The notes below the pieces were generated by a model. That model did not search any database and was not told the DNA's origin. It saw only the letters and a list, made by a program, of their open reading frames with translations. This document shows positions 8,197 to 15,329 of a stretch of 15,391 nt of DNA, one piece after another. Made by a program: the position numbers and the translations under genes. Source of the stretch: JBGTLU01 sp041743935. Lineage in GTDB: Bacteria > Bacteroidota > Bacteroidia > Sphingobacteriales > Sphingobacteriaceae. Within the stretch, counting starts at the first letter, position 1. Each line of letters begins with the position of its first letter. Location: contig JBGTLU010000032.1 in assembly GCA_041743935.1 (NCBI GenBank), positions 1 through 15,391 on the forward strand. The letters run 5' to 3'.

Positions 8197-9192
8197 TTAA
8201 AACGATTTAAATCCAATGATTTTTCTAACTTCTTGAATGGTTTTTTGCGCACTTTCTCGTGCTTTTACAGCGCCTAATCGGGCAACTTGTCTTACGTAAG
8301 CTTTATCGGCAGAAATTTCATTTATTCTGGAACGTATGGGGTTTACAAACGTTATCATATCCTCTGCCAGTTGTTTTTTCATATCGCCGTAGCGAATGCT
8401 CATCCTATTATATTGTTGCTCGAAATGCTCTAAAGTATCTGCAGATGAAACAACTTTCATCAAATCAAAAATATTTTGAATTGGCTCTGCTTTGGGTTGA
8501 TTTTCTTCCGTTGGACCACTATCTGTTACTGCACGCATCACCTTTTTACGAATTACTTCCGGTTCATCTGCTAAAAAGATGGCATTGCCCTCTCCTTCCG
8601 ATTTTCCCATTTTTCCTTTTCCGTCTAAACCAGGGATTTTTACTAAATCCGTTCCAAAATTAAACGCAAATGGTTCTTTAAAATACTCGGTTTTATATAA
8701 ATGATTGAAACGGTTGGCAAAGTTTCGGGTCATTTCTAAATGTTGTTCTTGATCTTTTCCTACAGGCACTTTAGTGGCTTTATGAAGCAAAATATCGGCA
8801 GCCATTAACGTTGGATAGGTTAATAAACCTGCATTTACATTATCTGGTTGTGCACGTACTTTATCTTTAAAAGAAGTACATCGCTCTAATTCCCCCAAGT
8901 AGGCGTTCATGTTGAGCAATAAATACAACTCTGTAGTTTCTGGCACATCCGATTGCAAATACAAAGTAGCACGCTCTGGGTCAATTCCTGCTGCTAAATA
9001 TTCAACCAAAACCTGGCGGGCAGAAAAGTGTAAATCTTCTGGAGTTGGGTGTGTGGTTAATGAATGATAATCGGCAATAAAAAAGAAGCACTTATACTCA
9101 TGCTGCATTTTTAAAAAGTTTTTTACAGCTCCAAAGTAGTTTCCAAGGTGTAAATTTCCGGTAGATCGTATCCCGCTAACAACTGTTTCCAT
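8197..9192 (-). CDS. trpS: Tryptophan--tRNA ligase
   Basis: This enzyme charges tRNA-Trp with tryptophan in the cytosol. Its 331 residues match the bacterial length. It is a class I synthetase with the HIGH-type motif GNLHLGN (12-18) and a KMSKS loop written KMGKS (194-198). Other family blocks are DYHSLTT (41-47), the TYPTLMAADILLHKA stretch (125-139) and VGKDQEQHLE (144-153). The Ser-to-Gly change inside KMSKS leaves both lysines in place and should not impair function. The ATG at 9192 is supported because METVVSGIRSTGNLHLG is the usual family N-terminus. It is the first gene of the minus operon and is divergent from gatC across 70 bases. A poor promoter match, TACTTTCG, lies just upstream of the start. 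Confidence 0.97.
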   Translation of the reverse strand: METVVSGIRSTGNLHLGNYFGAVKNFLKMQHEYKCFFFIADYHSLTTHPTPEDLHFSARQVLVEYLAAGIDPERATLYLQSDVPETTELYLLLNMNAYLGELERCTSFKDKVRAQPDNVNAGLLTYPTLMAADILLHKATKVPVGKDQEQHLEMTRNFANRFNHLYKTEYFKEPFAFNFGTDLVKIPGLDGKGKMGKSEGEGNAIFLADEPEVIRKKVMRAVTDSGPTEENQPKAEPIQNIFDLMKVVSSADTLEHFEQQYNRMSIRYGDMKKQLAEDMITFVNPIRSRINEISADKAYVRQVARLGAVKARESAQKTIQEVRKIIGFKSF

Positions 9193-9217
9193 TGCCCCGA
9201 AAGTAAGAATTTTATCC

Positions 9218-9225
9218 TATTTTTG
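9218..9225 (+). promoter_or_regulatory. Candidate -7 box for gatC
   Basis: TATTTTTG matches TAnnTTTG exactly and would give a leader of about 30 bases. A second exact match, TAATTTTG (9254-9261), ends one base before the gatC ATG at 9263 and would imply a start of transcription inside or after the start codon. Neither has a well-spaced TTTG upstream, so the choice is open. Confidence 0.35.
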
Positions 9226-9262
9226 AGGAATTACATTCTGGTTTATAGAAAATTAATTTTGC

Positions 9263-9559
9263 ATGAAAATAGTCGTTGAAACGGTAGAGAAAATTGCACA
9301 TTTGGCCAGATTATCTCTTACTGAACAAGAAAAAAAAATCATGGTCACGGATTTGAGCAAAATTCTGGATTTTATGGATACTCTAAATGAATTAGATACC
9401 AAAAACATAGAACCATTGGTTTACATAAATGAGGAAGAAGGTGTGCTACGTGCAGATATTGTTGTAAATACTACCAAGGAAGATATCCTGAAAAATGCTC
9501 CAGAAACGGACGGCAACTATTTTATAGTACCCCCAACACTTATTTTAAAAGAATCGTAA
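9263..9559 (+). CDS. gatC: Asp-tRNA(Asn)/Glu-tRNA(Gln) amidotransferase subunit C
   Basis: GatC is the small scaffold of the GatCAB complex, which converts Glu-tRNA-Gln (and Asp-tRNA-Asn) to the amidated form. The 98-residue protein has the hallmark N-terminal helix block VEKIAHLARLSLTEQE (8-23), the central KILDFMDTLNELDT stretch (33-46), the IEPLVY turn (49-54) and the LRAD motif (62-65), then a C-terminal tail with FIVPPTLI (87-94). gatA and gatB are not adjacent, which is common in Bacteroidota. The start is fixed by the family N-terminus, since no other start codon fits. The next gene follows after 51 bases with its own candidate promoter. Confidence 0.96.
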   Translation: MKIVVETVEKIAHLARLSLTEQEKKIMVTDLSKILDFMDTLNELDTKNIEPLVYINEEEGVLRADIVVNTTKEDILKNAPETDGNYFIVPPTLILKES

Positions 9560-9598
9560 TATTTCGCATACACTTTTTTTAGCAACATAATTTTACAA

Positions 9599-9606
9599 TA
9601 CATTTG
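9599..9606 (+). promoter_or_regulatory. Candidate -7 box for the ABC ATPase gene
   Basis: TACATTTG is an exact TAnnTTTG, preceded after 18 bases by a T-run (9574-9580) rather than a clean TTTG. It ends only four bases before the ATG at 9611, so a transcript from here would be leaderless or nearly so. Confidence 0.35.
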
Positions 9607-9610
9607 AGAT

Positions 9611-10315
9611 ATGAGTTTAATATCTATCCAAGAAATTGGGAAAAAATATGTGATTGGATCAGAGGTAATACATGCTTTACGTTCGGTTACCTTAAGTATT
9701 GAAAAAGGAGAATTTGTAGCCTTGATGGGTCCATCAGGTTCCGGAAAATCCACCTTAATGAATATTTTGGGTTGTTTAGACACTCCATCATCTGGCACCT
9801 ATGTTTTAAATAACATTAATGTAAGTAACATGTCGGATAATGAATTGGCCGAAGTGCGAAACAAAGAAATTGGTTTTGTTTTTCAAACGTTCAATCTTTT
9901 ACCACGGTCATCTGCATTAGATAATGTTGCTCTGCCATTAGTATATGCCGGTAAAGGAAAAAATGAACGAACAGAAATTGCTACTAAAGTGTTAGAAAGC
10001 GTTGGCTTAGGAGATAGAGTTAAACATAAACCAAATGAATTATCTGGTGGACAACGACAACGGGTTGCTGTTGCGAGAGCCTTAGTAAACAATCCTTCTA
10101 TCATTTTAGCAGATGAGCCAACCGGAAATTTGGATACTAAAACTTCTGAAGAAATTATGGCTTTGCTGGAAGAAATTCACCGAAAAGGGAATACCATCAT
10201 ATTAGTTACTCACGAAGAGGATATTGCCCAACATGCCCACCGCATTGTGCGCCTTAGAGACGGATTAATAGAAGACGATTATCTCAACGTTAACATAAAA
10301 TCTGTTAATATCTGA
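9611..10315 (+). CDS. ABC transporter ATP-binding protein of the LolD/MacB type
   Basis: This is a complete nucleotide-binding subunit of 234 residues. It has Walker A GPSGSGKST (40-48), the Q-loop at Gln92 (FVFQTFNLLPR), the signature LSGGQRQRVAVARAL (144-158), Walker B IILADEPTGNLD (164-175) and the switch His201 (LVTHEED). The GNLD after Walker B and the FNLLP segment are typical of the LolD/MacB/FtsE group. Those proteins energise lipoprotein release, mechanotransmission across the periplasm or divisome control, not bulk import. No permease is encoded on either side, so the partner must be elsewhere and the exact substrate is unknown. The downstream adenosyltransferase gene starts 61 bases later on the same strand. 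I am confident in the family, not in the substrate. Confidence 0.93.
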   Translation: MSLISIQEIGKKYVIGSEVIHALRSVTLSIEKGEFVALMGPSGSGKSTLMNILGCLDTPSSGTYVLNNINVSNMSDNELAEVRNKEIGFVFQTFNLLPRSSALDNVALPLVYAGKGKNERTEIATKVLESVGLGDRVKHKPNELSGGQRQRVAVARALVNNPSIILADEPTGNLDTKTSEEIMALLEEIHRKGNTIILVTHEEDIAQHAHRIVRLRDGLIEDDYLNVNIKSVNI

Positions 10316-10376
10316 ACAAATTATATAAATGCGGGTTAGTAATATTTATTTATTTAGCGCCTGCAATTATTAAAGC

Positions 10377-10925
10377 ATGAAAATTTACACAAAAACTGGT
10401 GACAAAGGACAAACGTCTTTAATTGGTGGCACACGTGTGCCTAAACATCACTTAAGAATAGATGCTTACGGTACCGTAGACGAATTAAATTCCTACATCG
10501 GATTAATCCGCGACCAAGACATCAGCCAAAAACAAAAAGAAATTTTAAAAGAAATACAAGATCGTTTGTTTACCATTGGTTCTAATCTGGCATCCGACCC
10601 CGAAAAATCTAAAATGATTGTGCCCGATTTAAACTCCACAGACATTGAATTATTGGAGCAAGAAATGGATGCAATGAATGAATTGTTGCCAACTTTGAAG
10701 CATTTTGTTTTGCCCGGAGGACATACTACTGTTTCTTTTTGTCATTTGGCACGCTGTGTTTGCAGAAGAGCAGAGAGATTATGTGTGCTACTGGCGGAAC
10801 AAAGTCATGTAGAAAATCTTGTTTTAGTTTATCTGAACCGCCTTTCTGATTATTTATTTGTTTTAGGCAGGATGATTGCTAAGGAAGTACAAGCAACTGA
10901 AAATAAATGGATTCCAAGAATATAG
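10377..10925 (+). CDS. Cob(I)alamin adenosyltransferase, PduO type
   Basis: This enzyme moves the 5'-deoxyadenosyl group of ATP onto reduced cobalamin, making coenzyme B12. The 182 residues show all PduO-type motifs: TKTGDKG (5-11) at the ATP-binding N-terminus, VDELNSYIG (34-42), FVLPGG (110-115), RCVCRRAER (126-134) and NRLSDYLFVLGR (154-165). The fold is a five-helix bundle that forms trimers in known relatives. No other cobalamin genes are in the window, so it may serve a salvage pathway for adenosylcobalamin enzymes encoded elsewhere. The ATG at 10377 gives the family N-terminus MKIYTKTGD. It lies between the ABC ATPase and the DUF2795 gene on the same strand; I see no clear promoter directly upstream, so transcription from the ABC gene is plausible. 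Confidence 0.96.
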   Translation: MKIYTKTGDKGQTSLIGGTRVPKHHLRIDAYGTVDELNSYIGLIRDQDISQKQKEILKEIQDRLFTIGSNLASDPEKSKMIVPDLNSTDIELLEQEMDAMNELLPTLKHFVLPGGHTTVSFCHLARCVCRRAERLCVLLAEQSHVENLVLVYLNRLSDYLFVLGRMIAKEVQATENKWIPRI

Positions 10926-10944
10926 AGAAATTATAAAACTCTTG

Positions 10945-10974
10945 TTTGAAATATGAGTTAAAATTATACTTTTG
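10945..10974 (+). promoter_or_regulatory. Bacteroidota-type promoter of the DUF2795 gene
   Basis: TTTG (10945-10948), an 18-base spacer and TATACTTTTG ending in an exact TAnnTTTG (10967-10974) make this the best promoter match in the window. Transcription should begin near 10980, giving an A-rich leader of about 30 bases without a Shine-Dalgarno sequence before the ATG at 11012. Confidence 0.75.
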
Positions 10975-11011
10975 CGAAAAATAGAAAATTTATCTAAACA
11001 AAAATAAAATT

Positions 11012-11233
11012 ATGTATTGGACACTAGAATTAGCTTCGCATTTAGAAGATGCACCTTGGCCGGCAACAAAAGACGAGTTAATTGATTATGCCATAAGATC
11101 TGGGGCGCCTGTGGAAGTGATTGAAAATTTGCAAGCTTTAGAAGACGATGGTGAGCCATATGAAACCATCGAAGAAATATGGCCCGATTATCCGACCAAA
11201 GATGATTTCTTTTTCAACGAAGACGAATATTAG
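11012..11233 (+). CDS. DUF2795 domain protein (small acidic, function unknown)
   Basis: The product is a 73-residue cytosolic protein with no signal peptide or membrane segment. It resembles the short DUF2795 proteins found across Bacteroidota, which I recognise from the MYWTLELASHLEDAPWPATKDELIDYA type of N-terminus (given here in two parts: MYWTLELAS at 1-9 and APWPATKDELIDYA at 14-27) and the end block IWPDYPTKDDFFFNEDEY. It is strongly acidic: I count 21 Asp/Glu against 3 Lys/Arg. The repeated pattern ATKDELIDYAIRSGAPVEV suggests a small helical domain. It has its own strong promoter and its own terminator, so it can be expressed as a separate unit, perhaps at a high level. Its molecular role is not known to me. 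Confidence 0.88.
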   Translation: MYWTLELASHLEDAPWPATKDELIDYAIRSGAPVEVIENLQALEDDGEPYETIEEIWPDYPTKDDFFFNEDEY

Positions 11234-11275
11234 CATTACAACTATCCAATAGTTGTTTTTTATAGAAAGGAATGG

Positions 11276-11320
11276 ATGGTACAGAAAACAGTATTAATAC
11301 TGTTTTCTGTACCATTTTTG
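11276..11320. terminator. Perfect 40-base palindrome followed by a T-run
   Basis: Positions 11276-11315 are a perfect palindrome, with arms of 20 bases meeting without a spacer (centre ...GTATTAATAC...). It is followed on plus by TTTTG. The RNA would form a very stable hairpin about 40 bases after the DUF2795 stop. The minus-strand LapA-like gene ends at 11326 on the other side. Because the palindrome is symmetrical it can stop both convergent transcripts, although the T-run is better on plus. Confidence 0.85.
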
Positions 11321-11325
11321 TTTAA

Positions 11326-11577
11326 TTAGCTAATGTAATCTCTGTCCTCATCACTCAGATTAGGCTTATCGTATTGTTCTGTTTCTTGTCGTTCTCTCGA
11401 TTTTCTGCTTAATAAGCCTAGTAAAAATCCAATCAAAAGTAATGTCGGGATTAAGAAAAGTTTGGATATATCTAAATTCCAAAACAAAAGTTTAAAACTT
11501 ACTGCGTCTGTATTTTGGGTGATTACAATGGTAAGTAATATGGTTACAACAATTATTACGATGGTTTTTGCTTTCAT
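11326..11577 (-). CDS. LapA-domain (DUF1049) inner-membrane protein
   Basis: The protein has 83 residues with two hydrophobic segments (about 4-20 and 38-57). They are joined by a short loop containing QNTDAVSFKLLFWNLDISKLF, the core pattern of the LapA/DUF1049 family (QN, then xVxxxFLFW-like, then hydrophobic). A cytosolic tail of about 25 charged residues follows. In E. coli LapA works with LapB to control lipopolysaccharide synthesis through LpxC turnover; whether this short Bacteroidota member does the same is inference. Its ATG shares one base with the stop of the preceding 944-residue gene (TGATG), so the two are almost certainly translated as a coupled pair. It is followed by the palindromic terminator. 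Confidence 0.82.
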   Translation of the reverse strand: MKAKTIVIIVVTILLTIVITQNTDAVSFKLLFWNLDISKLFLIPTLLLIGFLLGLLSRKSRERQETEQYDKPNLSDEDRDYIS

Positions 11578-14411
11578 CAGAATCCAATATTTAATGTTAA
11601 TTCTATTTTAGGACTTGTCTTTTTCGTATCGTTGAAAAAAATAAGTCGTGTGCCTAAATCAAAAGTAGGTAAATAAAATCGGAGTAAATTAGCATCCAAA
11701 GAAAGTTCTGCGCCATAAGTTAATAATCCACCATTTGCATACTTCAAGTTTTCAAAATCGGCAAAAAATCCACCCTTAATGCGTTTTATGTAAGCCAAAG
11801 TGCTGAGTTCCCAATCTGGGTAAGCTATCGGGAAACGATATCGAGTTAATAACGTATTGTGTATTTTTTGATTTCGGGTGATGAATTCAGATCCATTCAC
11901 TTCCGGAATATCGATAACATTGGTATACACTCCACTTGCATCTTGGTAATTGAATCCCGCAATAATAGCATGGTGTTTTGCAAAACCCGGAAAAGTAAAT
12001 GAGGTTCTAAACGTCAGAACTTTGCCAGATAAACTTGGCTCAAATGGTAGGGATTCATAACTAAAACGTATAATTTGTGACCACGGCGATGCTAAATCTC
12101 TTGCACTTCTTCTACTTGCTCTAGCAAAGCCAAGCGAGTATTTTATCGGAAATTTCACTTCCGTTCTAAAATTTTGTAATGGTATAGAAACGTTATATCT
12201 GCTAGTATACAACGTACTAGCTTGAGCAATTACACTGTAAGAATTATTACCAGTTGAAAAAGATAAAGGGATAGATGCTGCTAAATCTATTTCGTTTTGC
12301 CTAAAACTGAATGGGACAAAAACCGTATTACCATTCTGTATTCCTTGTGCCAAACCCAAACGTTTCCGATTTAAATATCCCACAGAAAATTGCGGATAAT
12401 ATTTTTTATAAGTAAAGGAAGCTCCATACTCAAAACCTCTGGTTTGGGTATTATATGAACTTTGTATGCGTGTATTTGCGGTATTTAATAAATTATCCGA
12501 TTTTAATTCGAGCGAATAAAGTATATCATTATTGCCCAAATCTTCAGCAAATGGAGTAATACTATGAAAATTAAATAGGTTTTTAAATTCGCTGTATTTT
12601 TTAGGAATAAAAGTTTCTTGTGGGATGTTTTCAAACACACTCTCCCCCGCTTCTCGTTCAATCAGTGGTGCGGTGTAATGAATAAAATAATCTTCCACCG
12701 GGAAATCATTATCTAATAATTCTGCATTGGCTATTTCTGCTCCTAATACACCAATTTGATTAAATAGTATGGTTTTTCCTCCATCAAATTGCGCATTTAC
12801 TGCTCCATATTCAGAATTGCTAATTCGTTTTAGGTTTTGATTTTTAAAGTGATATAAATAAATATTGTCGATGCCATTTTCGTCACTTGTAAGTAATATT
12901 TCATCTCCATTAAAATCAGTTACGCCAATGTTTTTGAACGTGTTTGGCAGAATGATTTCTGAAGCTCCGCTTTGCAAATCATACACCACCACCGAACGTC
13001 CTTTTGTGGTAGAAAAAGTACTAGCCAATTTACTTCCATCTTCATTAAAAATAGGATATTGAAAAAATACATTTTGCTCATTCTCTAGTTTTTGAATTTG
13101 TTTGCCCGTTTGTGCATCCAGAATTACTATATTGTATTCATTGGCGTGGCTTATTTCTACAGCCGCTATTTTGCTTTTATCGGGCGATAAAACCGGGCTA
13201 AATAATCTGCTTTTATTTGTGAGTTGCTTTTTCTTTTTTGTTTTTAAATCATATGTGTTGATGACAGAATACGTTCGGTAAGAATATCTCGGATCAAACC
13301 GTAATTCTGACCATACGATTAAATCATCCACGTAATCAAAATAATCATCTGTCTGAAAACCTAATCGCAATACGGTTTCTTCTTTTTTAGACTGGATATT
13401 AATTTTTGTAATTCTTGGAGTGGTGCCCAAACCTGATTTCAGAGCCAAAACATGTTCATCATCGTACCGATGTGGTAAAGTATAATTTGTTTCCATCTTT
13501 ACTGTTGAGTTAAGAGTGGAGTACTTTTCGGGCTTGGTTTTAATGGATTGCAGGCTCCAGCGCTCCTCTAAATCATCCAAAACTTCTTGGTAATACTTGG
13601 CTGTGGTTTTACCCGTAAGTTGCTTTAAAGAGCGAGAAAATGAGTAAGGCAGAGGAAACCGTTTCAGTGAACGCTCAAATAATTCGTTATATACGCTATC
13701 GCCGTGGTTTAAGCGAATGTGAGTACTCATGTAATAACCGAGCCGATAAAAATCAGGGACGTTGTCTTTTAACGAACCAAAATAATTTTTGGAATACGAA
13801 AAGCGATTACCCGAAAGTAAATTTGCTCTGAACTCTTTTTCCCAAGTTGCTTGTCTGCCACGGCCGGTATTGGTGAGTGCAGTTTCAATAACAGTGGCAT
13901 CTCCTTCTATGAACCAAATTGGAAAAGTTAAACCGAACACGCCGAACTGACCTTCCTCAAAAAGTGGAATTTTAAATCGGTCAATCGTCTTATCAATTTG
14001 AACTACGTGTCTAATTTCATGCACCGCCAAAAGGTTCAACCAATCTGCCGGTTCGAAGTCTTGCGGAGGGGTTGTAAAGAACTCGGAATGACGAGGAGCG
14101 AGGGTTACAAATCCATTAGAAATGACACCCTGGTTTTGTAAAATAATAGCCGTTTTTCTGGAACTTCCTGGTAAGGATTTTTGGATAGCAGGGTAGATGT
14201 GCTCTAAGGTATTTGCCATCCGTTGAGCTTCTCGTTCCATGCCAGTTGGGTAAATAACGGTAAAGTATTCGGTGTCTAAAAACCACCATTTTAAGCCCGG
14301 AGGGTTCTGTCCGAAGTTTGCAAGCTGTGCTTTTGTTGATAGTGGATTAATTAAAGAAGTAATAAGTATAAATACACTGATTATTAATAGTTTATTTTTA
14401 TAATTATGCAT
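11577..14411 (-). CDS. Outer-membrane protein with metallopeptidase-like, beta-propeller and predicted barrel regions
   Basis: I do not recognise a named gene. The 944 residues begin with a signal peptide (about 1-28, ending STKAQ). Residues about 45-290 look like a gluzincin (MA-like) peptidase domain, with HEIRH at 131-135 (an HExxH zinc site) and, 34 residues on, WFIEGDA (166-172), where Glu169 would be the third ligand. Residues about 300-560 hold propeller (TolB/WD40-like) blades, for example VLSPDKSKIAAVEI and FNEDGSKLAS. Residues about 625-944 alternate in the manner of barrel strands and end in LTLNIGF, with the C-terminal Phe usual for barrel proteins inserted by BamA. The likely location is the outer membrane with the soluble part in the periplasm or outside. 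It is coupled to the LapA-like gene downstream and follows a hydrolase gene by 108 bases. Substrate and activity are unknown. Confidence 0.85.
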   Translation of the reverse strand: MHNYKNKLLIISVFILITSLINPLSTKAQLANFGQNPPGLKWWFLDTEYFTVIYPTGMEREAQRMANTLEHIYPAIQKSLPGSSRKTAIILQNQGVISNGFVTLAPRHSEFFTTPPQDFEPADWLNLLAVHEIRHVVQIDKTIDRFKIPLFEEGQFGVFGLTFPIWFIEGDATVIETALTNTGRGRQATWEKEFRANLLSGNRFSYSKNYFGSLKDNVPDFYRLGYYMSTHIRLNHGDSVYNELFERSLKRFPLPYSFSRSLKQLTGKTTAKYYQEVLDDLEERWSLQSIKTKPEKYSTLNSTVKMETNYTLPHRYDDEHVLALKSGLGTTPRITKINIQSKKEETVLRLGFQTDDYFDYVDDLIVWSELRFDPRYSYRTYSVINTYDLKTKKKKQLTNKSRLFSPVLSPDKSKIAAVEISHANEYNIVILDAQTGKQIQKLENEQNVFFQYPIFNEDGSKLASTFSTTKGRSVVVYDLQSGASEIILPNTFKNIGVTDFNGDEILLTSDENGIDNIYLYHFKNQNLKRISNSEYGAVNAQFDGGKTILFNQIGVLGAEIANAELLDNDFPVEDYFIHYTAPLIEREAGESVFENIPQETFIPKKYSEFKNLFNFHSITPFAEDLGNNDILYSLELKSDNLLNTANTRIQSSYNTQTRGFEYGASFTYKKYYPQFSVGYLNRKRLGLAQGIQNGNTVFVPFSFRQNEIDLAASIPLSFSTGNNSYSVIAQASTLYTSRYNVSIPLQNFRTEVKFPIKYSLGFARASRRSARDLASPWSQIIRFSYESLPFEPSLSGKVLTFRTSFTFPGFAKHHAIIAGFNYQDASGVYTNVIDIPEVNGSEFITRNQKIHNTLLTRYRFPIAYPDWELSTLAYIKRIKGGFFADFENLKYANGGLLTYGAELSLDANLLRFYLPTFDLGTRLIFFNDTKKTSPKIELTLNIGF

Positions 14412-14519
14412 ATATCTTAATATTTACTAATTTTTTTAGTTTATTTCTGGTTTATATTTGATTATATTGTTTCAGTATATTTTATTATTGACTGATTTAT
14501 TGATATTTATATTTTTCTT

Positions 14520-15179
14520 TTATTTCACTTCTTTGCTTAAAATATCTAATATTTTCGATAAGCAATCCTCATTTACTGTATGTTCTCCTTTAAATACTTG
14601 ATGGTTTATTCTTACCCCTATTTCTCTTAATCTATTATGCTCTTTGTACATTAAATCTGTTGGAATAAGGGTATCATCCTCCCCAGATAAAAGAACCAAT
14701 TCCTTTCCATTTAATCTATTTAGAAGTACCTCTTTTGGTATGTCATCTGGTACAGAACCTGCAATCAAAAACAGATTATCCACCCTATTTTTTCCGAGGA
14801 AATATACCCTACTTGCGGTGTTAGTTCCTTGCGAAAAACCGATTAAGTGTATGGCTATTTCTTTCCCATTCAGTCCTAATTCTTGGTATATTTTATCTAT
14901 GAAATTTAGGTAATCTTCTATCTCATTTAATCGATCTTCTTTGGTCATCCAGCTTGCCCCTACCCTACCGGAAAATCCTTCTAAATAAAATTTAGATAGT
15001 GCTTCCGGTGCTATAATAACGGTTTCATCGTCATCCAACATCTTAAATTTCTTTATGAAATGTTCGGCTAAATGTCCATATCCGTGGAAGACAATCCATA
15101 TGGTTTTGGTATGTTCAGACAGTGTTCCAAGCTGAGCATATCGGGCAGTTTTGTTAATAGTTATGTGTTTAAGTTCCAT
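14520..15179 (-). CDS. Alpha/beta hydrolase of the phospholipase/carboxylesterase type
   Basis: The protein is a 219-residue cytosolic hydrolase with no signal peptide. The oxyanion-side motif VFHGYG is at 30-35, the nucleophile elbow GFSQG at 114-118 (Ser116), an acidic pair in SGEDDTLIP (Asp168 or Asp169) supplies the third-strand acid, and His200 in FKGEHTV is the base. Length and motif spacing fit the Abhydrolase_2 (carboxylesterase/phospholipase) family, which hydrolyses carboxylic or thioesters. The natural substrate cannot be told. The start ATG (15177-15179) is preceded by TTTAGTTTAG without a Shine-Dalgarno sequence. The 944-residue gene follows on the same strand after 108 very AT-rich bases without a clear promoter, so the two could be co-transcribed. 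Confidence 0.9.
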   Translation of the reverse strand: MELKHITINKTARYAQLGTLSEHTKTIWIVFHGYGHLAEHFIKKFKMLDDDETVIIAPEALSKFYLEGFSGRVGASWMTKEDRLNEIEDYLNFIDKIYQELGLNGKEIAIHLIGFSQGTNTASRVYFLGKNRVDNLFLIAGSVPDDIPKEVLLNRLNGKELVLLSGEDDTLIPTDLMYKEHNRLREIGVRINHQVFKGEHTVNEDCLSKILDILSKEVK

Positions 15180-15274
15180 CTAAACTAAAGTACGATTTTT
15201 TTGTAATTGGATTTGGATGGGATACGTAGAATAACTTTCAGGAACATGTTGCTCGACATAGTAATGTAGAACGG

Positions 15275-15282
15275 CAAAGTTA
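15275..15282 (-). promoter_or_regulatory. Candidate -7 box upstream of the alpha/beta hydrolase gene
   Basis: On minus this is TAACTTTG, an exact TAnnTTTG, 95 bases upstream of the hydrolase ATG. A TTTG at the right distance is lacking; a TTG lies 23 bases upstream. An identical TAACTTTG on minus occurs at 15373-15380, whose -33 element would be outside the window. Either could drive the hydrolase gene. Confidence 0.4.
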
Positions 15283-15305
15283 CCAACTCTACCTATTTAC
15301 TATCA

Positions 15306-15329
15306 CAAGCACCGCTACGCTAATGCTTG
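15306..15329. repeat. Short inverted repeat in the right-end spacer
   Basis: CAAGCA (15306-15311) and TGCTTG (15324-15329) form a perfect 6-base stem around a 12-base loop that holds two TAGCG copies on minus. It lies in the otherwise gene-free 15183-15391 stretch, in a patch clearly richer in G and C than its surroundings. Its role is unknown; a transcript hairpin or the end of an old insertion are both possible. Confidence 0.45.

Noticed and set aside
8259..8663. Plus-strand 134-codon frame
   Set aside because: It is antisense to trpS, which carries all family motifs there; the product has low-complexity, unusual composition.
11276..11315. Palindrome considered as an insertion-sequence end or target
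   Set aside because: There is no transposase, no second copy in the window and no target duplication. Position between convergent stops and the T-run fit a terminator better.
14453..14460. Exact TATATTTG promoter box on plus
   Set aside because: It has no TTTG at the proper spacing and no plus-strand gene downstream; such a match is expected by chance in this very AT-rich spacer.
15180..15299. Minus-strand open frame reading GRVGNFAVLHYYVEQ... that ends directly at the hydrolase ATG
   Set aside because: It has no start codon and is closed upstream by TAA after about 38 codons. The peptide looks protein-like, but without a start or a visible frameshift partner it cannot be called a gene.
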